The notes under the pieces were generated by a model. That model did not search any database and had not been told where the DNA came from. It saw only the letters and a list, made by a program, of their open reading frames with translations. Shown here in pieces: positions 1-6,988 of a stretch of DNA of 64,000 bases. This stretch comes from Chitinophaga lutea (GTDB taxonomy: Bacteria > Bacteroidota > Bacteroidia > Chitinophagales > Chitinophagaceae): assembly GCF_003813775.1 (NCBI RefSeq), contig NZ_RPDH01000002.1, positions 2,108,001-2,172,000 of the forward strand, written 5' to 3'. A program made the translations under genes and the position numbers. The stretch's first letter is position 1; every line of letters starts with the position of its first letter.

Positions 1-836
1 AGGGAGCGCATGGGGCCCTCCACGCTGGGGTTGCTGATATGGGCGCCGTTGCTGGAAAACCCGTATCCCAGCACTTCGCCGAGAATGGGCGCGCCGCGGC
101 GCTGGGCGGATTCGAGGCTTTCGAGGATAACGGTGGCCGCCCCGCCGCTGGGCACCAGCCCGTCGCGGTCACGGTCGAACGGGCGCGACGCTTTGGCGGG
201 CTCGTTTTCCCGCACGGAAAAGGCGGCAATGGCGTCGAAATTGCCCATCGCGTATTTATTCACTTCCTGCGCGCCGCCGCAGATCACGGCATCCTGTAAA
301 CCATTGCGGATAAACATATAGCCGAGGCCGATGGCATGGCTGCCGCTGGCACAGGCGGCGCTCACGCTGAAATTGACGCCTTTGAGCTTGAAAATCGTGG
401 CCAGGTTCATGTTCACGGTGGAGTTCATGGTCTGGAACACGGAGCCGGAGCCCACCAGCATGGTATCGTGCTTTTCACGGATGATGTCGGTGGCTTCAAT
501 GGTGGGTTTGGCGGAACTGTCGTTGCCGAACAGCAGCCCCACCTCGCGGCTGTCGAGATAATCCTGGTCCATCTTCGCGTTGGCGAGGGCTTCGCGGGTC
601 GACATATAGGCATATTCCGCCTGCTCCGGCATCATCAGCCGGGCGCGGCGGTCGAGCAGGCCCTTCAGTTCCGGCCGGGGCAGAGCGCCCGTCAGCCCGG
701 AACGGTACCCGAAATCCTTCCGCTCCGCATCCAGCACAATACCGGAACGGCCGCGGAACAACGACTCGCGTACTTCCTCGAGGTCCTTGCCGATGCAGGA
801 ATAAATACCAATGCCTGTTATCACTACTCTGTTCAT
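1..836 (-). CDS. Beta-ketoacyl-ACP synthase (FabB/FabF type), 3' end cut by window edge
   Basis: Condensing enzyme that extends acyl or aryl-acyl chains on ACP. 278 codons are visible from ATG at 836; the C-terminus lies outside the window, so the two catalytic histidines cannot be checked. The nucleophile motif SAACASGSHAIG is present with the cysteine near residue 162, and the later motif SRPFDRDRDGLVPSGGAA is typical of elongating KAS I/II enzymes. It follows the reductase by about 80 bases on the same strand, with an aromatic amino acid lyase upstream, so it most likely serves an aryl-polyene or flexirubin-type pathway rather than housekeeping lipid synthesis. The family call is firm, the pathway is inferred. 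Confidence 0.9.
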   Translation of the reverse strand, partial: MNRVVITGIGIYSCIGKDLEEVRESLFRGRSGIVLDAERKDFGYRSGLTGALPRPELKGLLDRRARLMMPEQAEYAYMSTREALANAKMDQDYLDSREVGLLFGNDSSAKPTIEATDIIREKHDTMLVGSGSVFQTMNSTVNMNLATIFKLKGVNFSVSAACASGSHAIGLGYMFIRNGLQDAVICGGAQEVNKYAMGNFDAIAAFSVRENEPAKASRPFDRDRDGLVPSGGAATVILESLESAQRRGAPILGEVLGYGFSSNGAHISNPSVEGPMRS

Positions 837-917
837 GTGCTTTAAGTCTTAATTGCCGCTCATATGCATGCGGGCCCAACAATTATTGAAACGAACTTTC
901 CGGCAGCCACCCCTATA

Positions 918-1646
918 TCAGGAATACAGCCCGCCGTTGATATTCAGCACTTCTCCCGTAATGTAGGAGGCTCCTTTCGACGCAAAGAAAGAAACGGCTT
1001 CGGCCACTTCTTCCGCCGTACCGAAACGCTGCATGGGCACCATGGCCGACAGTTCCTTCTCGGGCAATCCTTCCGTCATATCGGTTTTGATGAAGCCGGG
1101 GGCAATGGCGTTCACGGTCACGTTCCGTTTGGCCACTTCCTGGGCCAGCGCCTTGGTAGCCCCGATGAGACCGGCCTTGGCGGCGCTGTAGTTCACCTGC
1201 CCGGGCGTCCCTTTCAGGCCGGAGAGCGACACCATGTTGATGATACGGCCGTAACGCTTCAGCAGCATCCCGGTGAGCACCTGCTTGGTGACATAAAAAA
1301 AGCCGTCGAGGCTCGATTCCAGCACGCCTTTCCACTTTTCGGAGCTCATCTGGAACATCATCATATCTTCCCGGATGCCGGCGTTGTTCACCAGCACCTC
1401 GATCTGTTTGTCTTTATTGGCTTCTATCCACGCGCCCAGCACCTGCTGCACCTCATCTTCCTTGCCTACATTGAACTGCAGCAACGTACCATCCGACCCC
1501 TTGGCCTTCACGGCCGCGAGCGTTTCCTCGGCAGCCGCCGTATTGCCTTTGTAATTGATCAGGATATGGTATCCCTGTTCCGCCAGTTTAATACATACCG
1601 CCCTGCCTATTCCCCGGGAACCGCCTGTTATCAATGCGCATTTCAT
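918..1646 (-). CDS. 3-oxoacyl-ACP reductase (FabG-like SDR)
   Basis: NAD(P)H-dependent reduction of 3-oxoacyl-ACP after condensation. The 242-residue short-chain dehydrogenase shows TGGSRGIG (residues 7-14), NNAG (87-90), and the catalytic Ser (about 140), Tyr153 and Lys157 in the form NYSAAKAG. A GTG codon sits directly before ATG 1646; ATG is preferred. It lies between the lyase and the ketosynthase on the same strand and probably works with them on an aryl-primed polyene. Its upstream spacer carries repeats resembling its own start region (see the repeat at 1650-1761). Length and motifs are normal for FabG. Confidence 0.92.
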   Translation of the reverse strand: MKCALITGGSRGIGRAVCIKLAEQGYHILINYKGNTAAAEETLAAVKAKGSDGTLLQFNVGKEDEVQQVLGAWIEANKDKQIEVLVNNAGIREDMMMFQMSSEKWKGVLESSLDGFFYVTKQVLTGMLLKRYGRIINMVSLSGLKGTPGQVNYSAAKAGLIGATKALAQEVAKRNVTVNAIAPGFIKTDMTEGLPEKELSAMVPMQRFGTAEEVAEAVSFFASKGASYITGEVLNINGGLYS

Positions 1647-1649
1647 CAC

Positions 1650-1761
1650 TTATTTGTCTTTTTATTGGTCGAATGGCACCTTCGGTGTCATCTGTGGTTA
1701 TTTGTCTTGTTTATCGGCCAGATGGTACCTGGCGGGTTCATCCGTAGTTGTTTGATTTGTC
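1650..1761 (-). repeat. Imperfect repeats of the fabG-like translation start region
   Basis: On the minus strand the element GACAAAT followed within 8-20 bases by ATGA occurs three times in a row ahead of the reductase gene (plus-strand tatttgtc at 1651 and 1699, gatttgtc at 1754). The two upstream copies open tiny frames: 1741-1688 (17 codons) and 1691-1662 (MTPKVPFDQ), joined by an ATGA overlap. It resembles the cleaner 43-bp array ahead of trpD. Whether the tiny frames are translated is unknown. Confidence 0.5.
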
Positions 1762-1795
1762 AGGTCCCGGTTGCTGCTTCGTTTATCCCGCTGCG

Positions 1796-3373
1796 TTACT
1801 GTACGGAGCTCTTCTGCCGTTTGCCGGTTTTCGTTTCGGTTACAACGGAAGGTTCGTTCCGCATCAGGTATGCCTTGATCCGCTGTACGTCGGCGTAACG
1901 GGGAGCGTCGTCTATAAATTTAGGGAAAATCGCCCGTACGTCCTGGTAGATCCTGCGGGAGAAACCGGCCAGCTTATCCTGACAGTTCAGGTAATCCACG
2001 GCCTGCAGCAGGGTCATGATCTGCACGGTAAGCACCTCGAACGTGTTTTCGATCACCTTGTACGTCATCTGCGCGGCGTTGCAGCCCATGCTCACGATGT
2101 CCTGGTTGTCGTTGTTGTTCGGAATGCTGTGGATGTACATCGGGAAACTCAGCGTCTGGTTCTCGGCCACGGTAGAGGTGGCGGTGAACTGCACGCCCTG
2201 CATGCCGAAGTTGAAGCCCAGTTTGCCCAGGTTCATGAACGGCGGGAACTTGTGGTTCAGCTTGTCGTTCAGCAGGTAGTTCAGCTGGCGCTCGCTGAGC
2301 ATCGACAGTTTGGTCATGGCGATCTTCACCTTGTCCATTTCCAGGGAAATGTAGTCGCCATGGAAGTTACCGCCGTGGTACACGTTCTGGTGGCGGTGGT
2401 CCACTACGGGGTTGTCGCTCACGGAGTTCAGCTCTCCCACCACGATGGTTTCCGCATGCACCAGGGTATCGTAGATGGGCCCCAGGATTTGCGGTACGCA
2501 GCGCAGGGAATAGTATTCCTGCACTTTATCTTTAAAAATCTCTTCTTCCAGTTCTTTATACAGATGGTCCGGCCGGTGCCTGATCATCTTGCTGCCGTTC
2601 AGCATGGCGCGCATCAGTTCGGCCACCGCGTTCTGGCCGGCGTGTTTTTTCACCACGTTCAGCTCGTAGCTCAGGTGATCGTCGAACGCTTCCACCACTT
2701 CGTTGATCATGGCGGAAAGGGCGCAGCTCCACATCAGCAGTTTACGCGCTTCGATGATGTTCACAAGGGCGATGCCCGTCATGGCCGAGGTACCGTTGAT
2801 CACGGCGAGGCCTTCGCGGATGTGCACCTGCATGGGTTTGAGGCCCAGCTGTTTGTACACTTCGGCGGCGGGACGGATCTCTTCTTCATACAGCACGTTC
2901 CCTTCGCCGATCAGCGCATGGGCCAGGTGGGCCAATTGCACCAGGTCGCCGCTGGCGCCTACGCCGCCGTGCTCGTATATGCAGGGGTAAATGTTATGGT
3001 TGATGAGGTCGCGCAACAGCTGTACCGCTTCCGGATGCACGCCGGAATGCGCCTGCATGAAACTGCTCAGGCGGGCGATCATGAGGCTTTTGGTGAGCAC
3101 CGGCGCCAGGCATTTGCCTGCCCCCGAGCTATGGCTGCGGATAAGGTTGTATTGCAGCTGGAAAGTATCCTTCTCCGGGATGCGGTATTGGGCCATGGGG
3201 CCGAACCCGGTGTTAATGCCGTAAATGAGCTTTTTGGCGGAAAAAGCTTTCAGAAACTCGAAATTCTCTTTAACCTGCTGAACGGCAGCCTCTTCCAGCA
3301 CCAGCTCCTCTCCTTCAAACAGCACCCGATGCACTTCTTCAAGGGAAAGCATCTTACTTCCTAGAACGACCAT
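1796..3373 (-). CDS. Aromatic amino acid ammonia-lyase (HAL/PAL/TAL family)
   Basis: Non-oxidative deamination of an aromatic amino acid through the self-formed MIO cofactor. The 525-residue protein has the MIO-forming Ala140-Ser141-Gly142 in HGGVGASGDLVQLAHLA, and the conserved YGINTGFGP (51-59) with the catalytic Tyr. The selectivity loop reads SHSSG (80-84), neither the HAL-type SHAAG nor the usual TAL HL pair, so the substrate cannot be assigned from sequence. In flexirubin clusters of Bacteroidota such a lyase makes 4-coumarate from tyrosine as the aryl starter, which fits the fabG-like and ketosynthase genes downstream. True histidine catabolism is less likely because hutU, hutI and hutG are absent. 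An alternative start is Met8. Confidence 0.88.
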   Translation of the reverse strand: MVVLGSKMLSLEEVHRVLFEGEELVLEEAAVQQVKENFEFLKAFSAKKLIYGINTGFGPMAQYRIPEKDTFQLQYNLIRSHSSGAGKCLAPVLTKSLMIARLSSFMQAHSGVHPEAVQLLRDLINHNIYPCIYEHGGVGASGDLVQLAHLAHALIGEGNVLYEEEIRPAAEVYKQLGLKPMQVHIREGLAVINGTSAMTGIALVNIIEARKLLMWSCALSAMINEVVEAFDDHLSYELNVVKKHAGQNAVAELMRAMLNGSKMIRHRPDHLYKELEEEIFKDKVQEYYSLRCVPQILGPIYDTLVHAETIVVGELNSVSDNPVVDHRHQNVYHGGNFHGDYISLEMDKVKIAMTKLSMLSERQLNYLLNDKLNHKFPPFMNLGKLGFNFGMQGVQFTATSTVAENQTLSFPMYIHSIPNNNDNQDIVSMGCNAAQMTYKVIENTFEVLTVQIMTLLQAVDYLNCQDKLAGFSRRIYQDVRAIFPKFIDDAPRYADVQRIKAYLMRNEPSVVTETKTGKRQKSSVQ

Positions 3374-3412
3374 TATATTAAATTAAATTATTTGATGATG
3401 TAAAAAAGTGCC

Positions 3413-3420
3413 CAAAATTA
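3413..3420 (-). promoter_or_regulatory. Candidate -7 box for the lyase gene
   Basis: The minus strand reads TAATTTTG, a full match to the Bacteroidota -7 consensus TAnnTTTG, about 40 bases upstream of the lyase ATG at 3373. No clear TTTG -33 element is seen upstream. Confidence 0.45.
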
Positions 3421-3569
3421 GTATAAAGATGTTTTTTTTCTAATATTCTCCTTAAATATTTTTGGACAGATTACACGGTACCTGCCTGGCATTCATTGAT
3501 TTACTCCTTTCTGATGAGGTCTCCGGTCTTTTTTTTTAAACAAACGGTTAGTTGTGACATAATACCTTA

Positions 3570-3602
3570 AAACGCTGCCCATCCATTGGAAGGGCAGCGT
3601 TT
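3570..3602 (-). terminator. Hairpin terminator after the corC-like gene
   Basis: Perfect 11-bp stem (AAACGCTGCCC at 3570-3580 with its complement at 3592-3602) and an 11-base loop. On the minus strand it lies just past the corC-like stop at 3618 and ends in a short T run, separating that gene from the lyase. Confidence 0.75.
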
Positions 3603-3617
3603 CACGATGTAAATGTA

Positions 3618-4904
3618 TTACTCTTCTTCAATATTTTCAGGGGGCGTCACCAATATTTTGTCGATGCGGTGGGCATCCATATCCACAATTTCGAAGGTAA
3701 AATTGCGCCATTCCAGTTTTTCGCCCGTTTGGGGAATATGTTCGAGATGATGGAGGATGAAGCCGGCCAGGGTGTCGAATTCCTGCTCGAATTCGGCCAT
3801 CTGGTCTTCCATATCAAATTCGCTGAGAAAATCGTAGAAGGGTATCTGGGCGTCGATGAGGTACGACCCGTCGTCGCGCTTCACCATGTTGTAATCGTCC
3901 TGCCCGGTTTCCGGCATATCGCCCACGATGGCTTCGAGGATGTCGTTCAGGGTGATCATGCCGAGGAAAGTACCGTATTCGTCCACGATAAAGGCGGCAT
4001 GTATCTGCGTTTCCTTGAACTTTTCGAGCACCTGGTAGGCGGTGTTGTTGTCGGGGATGAAGAGGGGTTTCTTCATGATGTCTTTCAGCACGGCGAGGTT
4101 ACCGGCGGCATAGAGGTCCTTGATGGTCAGGATGCCCTTGATATGGTCGATCTGCCCGTCGCACACGGGATATACGGAGTGCGGGGCGGCTTTGATCTTG
4201 CGTTTGTAGCTTTCGCCTTCCTCGCTGACGTCGAGCCAGATGATGTCTGTCCGGTGGGTCATGAGCGAGGTGATGTTCCGGTCGCCGAGGTGGAACACGC
4301 GCTCGATGATCTCCTGCTCGGTTTCCTCGATGGCGCCTGACGAGGTGCCTTCGCTGATGATGGCCTTGATCTCCTCTTCCGTGACGTTACTGTCCGAGGT
4401 GCGCTTCAAACCGGTAATACGCACCAGTACGTTGGTGGACCGGCTCAACAGCCATACGAACGGAAAGGTGACGCGGGAAATGAAGTACATGGGCTGGGCC
4501 AGCACTTTGGCGATCTTTTCGGGGTTGGCCAGGCCGATACGCTTCGGGAACAGCTCCCCCAGCACGAGGGTGAAATAGGTGATGGCGATAACCAGCAGCG
4601 CGGTAGCGATGCCGTTGCTGTAAGGCGCAAACAGGGGAATGGTGTCGATGAAACCTTTCACATCCTCCTTCAGCTGCTCGCCGGAGTACAGACCCGTTAA
4701 AATACCGATCAGCGTAATGCCGATCTGTACGGTAGAGAGGAACGTATCCGGGTTATTGGACAGTTTCAGTGCTACTTTGGCTTTTTCGTCCCCTTGCCTG
4801 GCTGCGTTTTCCAACCGCACTTTGCGGGCAGATACCAAGGCTATCTCCGCCATTGAGAAGATACCGTTGAGCAAAATAAGGACGAGGATAATGACGACTT
4901 CCAT
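3618..4904 (-). CDS. CNNM/CorC-type transporter-associated membrane protein (DUF21, CBS pair, CorC_HlyC)
   Basis: Inner-membrane protein of the hemolysin-C/CorC family, linked in other bacteria to magnesium or cobalt efflux. In order: a DUF21 membrane domain (about residues 1-180, starting MEVVIILVLILLNGIFSMAE), a CBS pair (about 195-320) and a C-terminal CorC_HlyC domain (about 340-420) with LAGFILHHLEHIPQTGE. The frame is open to a TTG at 4937, but ATG 4904 gives the conserved N-terminus and clears the upstream ZIP gene (stop at 4930), so ATG 4904 is chosen. It follows the ZIP gene closely, suggesting shared metal homeostasis. Length (428 aa) is normal. Confidence 0.9.
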   Translation of the reverse strand: MEVVIILVLILLNGIFSMAEIALVSARKVRLENAARQGDEKAKVALKLSNNPDTFLSTVQIGITLIGILTGLYSGEQLKEDVKGFIDTIPLFAPYSNGIATALLVIAITYFTLVLGELFPKRIGLANPEKIAKVLAQPMYFISRVTFPFVWLLSRSTNVLVRITGLKRTSDSNVTEEEIKAIISEGTSSGAIEETEQEIIERVFHLGDRNITSLMTHRTDIIWLDVSEEGESYKRKIKAAPHSVYPVCDGQIDHIKGILTIKDLYAAGNLAVLKDIMKKPLFIPDNNTAYQVLEKFKETQIHAAFIVDEYGTFLGMITLNDILEAIVGDMPETGQDDYNMVKRDDGSYLIDAQIPFYDFLSEFDMEDQMAEFEQEFDTLAGFILHHLEHIPQTGEKLEWRNFTFEIVDMDAHRIDKILVTPPENIEEE

Positions 4905-4929
4905 AATATATGAGCCTAAAAATAAAAAA

Positions 4930-5661
4930 TTATTCAAATATCAGCGTAACAAATGCCAAAGCGATGCCGGCGGCGATGGCCAGTATCTTCCTGCGGCTCA
5001 GTTCGTGGTGTTTGGTGCCGCTTTCGTAAAAGATCGTGGTGGAAATATGTAAAAACGCGCCGATCACCAGCGCTACCAGGTAAATGAGCGAATCGGTGAC
5101 TACGTGGAATTCCCGGCCGAGGGAAGCCGCAAGGATGGCGGACAGCGGCGTGATCACTGAAAAAATGAGCAGGATGCGCCACAACTGCCCCTTGGTTTGA
5201 TGGGCATGCAGCATCACCGTGATCAATGTGAGCGCTTCGGGCACTTTATGCGCCATCACGCCCAGCATCAGCGAAGGCAGGGCGGATTTGTCTTCATAAT
5301 GAAAGCCCAGCGGAATACCTTCCATAAAGGCGTGAATCGACAGCCCGATGAGCAGCGGCATCACGGCCACATGGTGATGGTTGCCATCCGGCAGGTGGGT
5401 ATGCCCGTGCTCCATGCCATGGCTGAGCTGCTGCAGGAACACCTGCAGGAAAAAACCGAGCACGATGTAAATGCCGGCGGAATGCCCCAGTTCGTGGTAC
5501 ACTTCGGGCAGCAGGTGCATGATGGTGATGCCGAACAGGAACGCGCCGGTGAATGCCAGCAGGTAAATGGGCAGGTTGGGGTGAACGCGCTTGACCAGCA
5601 TGGGAATCATGCCCCCGCCGATGGTAGCGGCCAGTATGAGTATCAGGTATGTAATGTTCAT
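4930..5661 (-). CDS. ZIP family divalent metal transporter
   Basis: Membrane importer of zinc or a related divalent metal. The 243-residue protein has about eight hydrophobic segments. Diagnostic sequences are the histidine-rich loop HGMEHGHTHLPDGNHHH and the two metal-site helices HAFMEGIPLGFH and HKVPEALTLITVML. Its ATG overlaps the stop of the PAP2 gene by 4 bases (ATGA), so the two are probably translationally coupled, and the corC-like gene follows. The metal specificity cannot be told from sequence. Confidence 0.9.
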   Translation of the reverse strand: MNITYLILILAATIGGGMIPMLVKRVHPNLPIYLLAFTGAFLFGITIMHLLPEVYHELGHSAGIYIVLGFFLQVFLQQLSHGMEHGHTHLPDGNHHHVAVMPLLIGLSIHAFMEGIPLGFHYEDKSALPSLMLGVMAHKVPEALTLITVMLHAHQTKGQLWRILLIFSVITPLSAILAASLGREFHVVTDSLIYLVALVIGAFLHISTTIFYESGTKHHELSRRKILAIAAGIALAFVTLIFE

Positions 5662-6233
5662 GTTGTTTTTTCCAGCTCCAGTCTGATCCTTCTTTGAAAA
5701 AATCCGCCGCTCAGCAGGCCGGCCAGTATTCCCAGCAGGGCGCCCCCCAGTATGTCAGTGGGGTAATGCACCCCTACGTACACCTGGGAATAGCCGATGA
5801 TGGCCGCCCAGAAGAAAAACAGCCAGGCCCATTTTCCGATCTGTGGCCTTAAAGTTAAAAAAGAAAACATCGCCAGGCCAAAATGGTTGGCGGCATGGGA
5901 AGAAGTAAAGCTGCCGCTCATGGGGCAATATGTCACCAGCACGCGCACATAGGGCGCAATCAGCGGGTCGCGGCAGGGCCGCAGCCGGGCCACGGCGTCT
6001 TTGAAAAACATGCTCGACTGGTCGGTAAGGGCAAAGGTGACGATGAAAAACACCATCCAGAAAAATCCCCGCCATTTATAGTTGTACACCACAAACACCG
6101 CCAGAAACAGGTACAGCGGCGCCCAGAAATAGGGCTCCCGCATCCAGGGCAGCAGAAAATCAAGGAAACCGTTGTTCCACTTGCCGTTGATATAGAAGAA
6201 AAGCTTCAGGTCCCAGGTGAGCAGCGTTTCCAT
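5658..6233 (-). CDS. PAP2 superfamily membrane phosphatase
   Basis: Integral membrane lipid phosphatase, of the type that acts on undecaprenyl pyrophosphate or phosphatidic acid. The 191 residues carry the three phosphatase motifs: KDAVARLRPCRDP (KX6RP-like), GSFTSSHAANHF (SGH-like, with SSH replacing SGH) and YSQVYVGVHYPTD (SRX5HXXXD-like, Q in place of R). About five membrane segments are visible. It overlaps the methyltransferase stop by one base and the ZIP start by four, so it sits in a tight operon. The two substitutions are common in divergent PAP2 proteins, but the substrate stays open. Confidence 0.88.
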   Translation of the reverse strand: METLLTWDLKLFFYINGKWNNGFLDFLLPWMREPYFWAPLYLFLAVFVVYNYKWRGFFWMVFFIVTFALTDQSSMFFKDAVARLRPCRDPLIAPYVRVLVTYCPMSGSFTSSHAANHFGLAMFSFLTLRPQIGKWAWLFFFWAAIIGYSQVYVGVHYPTDILGGALLGILAGLLSGGFFQRRIRLELEKTT

Positions 6234-6982
6234 TAGCCTTTTATTTTTTGGGCAATCATGACCAGCCTCGGAGAATGCTGCTCATCAAATGCATTAAAAT
6301 GATAATCCCCGAAAACATCCGTGATCTCCATGCCCTGCATGGCGAACATCTCTTCGAAGTCCGTGCGGGAAAAAGCACTGACGCTTTCGGTGTATTCGTG
6401 GCGGAGGAGCTGTTTTTTATCGAGGATGTTGATCTGTTTGAGGAATTTGCCCCGGGCCATTTCGCGGCGGATGTCGAACACCACGTTGTCTTTTTCCTTC
6501 ACTTCATCTACCACCAGGTGGGCGGCCACATACACGCTGTTGAGATAATCGAGCACCAGCCGGCCCCCGGGCTTCAGTGAATTGGCCAGCGTGCGCAGGG
6601 CGTTTTCGTTTTCGTGCCGGCTCTCGAAATAACCGAAGCTGGTGAAGAAGTTAAACACCACGTCGAAGTAGTTGATGCGGAACGGCAGGCGCATGTCGTG
6701 CTGGAAAAAACTGAGATGGTCGTTCTCGAGCTTGCGCGCGGCGGCGATGCTCTCTTCAGACAGGTCGATGCCGGTTACGTTGTAGCCTTTGTCGGCCAGG
6801 TATTTGGCATGCCGCCCCTTCCCGCAGGCCACATCGAGCATGGTGGCGCCCGGCGAGGGGTGCAGGTAATCCACCAGCTTGTCTATGAACGACGCCGCCT
6901 CCTTCTCATCCCGGTTGCTGTACAGCAGGTGATAATAAGGAGAATTAAACCAGTCTTTGAACCATTGTTTCGTGACTTCCAT
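6233..6982 (-). CDS. Class I SAM-dependent methyltransferase
   Basis: The 249-residue protein has a Rossmann methyltransferase core. Motif I reads MLDVACGKGRHAKYLADKGYNVTGIDLSEES (about residues 47-77), and the post-I and motif II regions FRINYFDVVFNFFTSFGYF and LKPGGRLVLDYLN follow. This resembles the Methyltransf_25/11 families. The substrate is unknown. It lies 6 bases after the LtaS-like gene and overlaps the PAP2 gene by one base, so it belongs to the same envelope-related operon; a role in modifying a lipid or glycan would fit, but that is inference. Confidence 0.87.
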   Translation of the reverse strand: MEVTKQWFKDWFNSPYYHLLYSNRDEKEAASFIDKLVDYLHPSPGATMLDVACGKGRHAKYLADKGYNVTGIDLSEESIAAARKLENDHLSFFQHDMRLPFRINYFDVVFNFFTSFGYFESRHENENALRTLANSLKPGGRLVLDYLNSVYVAAHLVVDEVKEKDNVVFDIRREMARGKFLKQINILDKKQLLRHEYTESVSAFSRTDFEEMFAMQGMEITDVFGDYHFNAFDEQHSPRLVMIAQKIKG

Positions 6983-6988
6983 TCGCTG

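Noticed and set aside
1748..3364. A 538-codon open frame on the plus strand opposite the lyase
   Set aside because: Antisense shadow of the lyase; low-complexity His/Val-rich product and no start context.
1796..3373. Histidine catabolism (hutH)
   Set aside because: The family is right, but no other hut gene is near and fatty-acid-type genes follow, which fits a pigment starter enzyme better.
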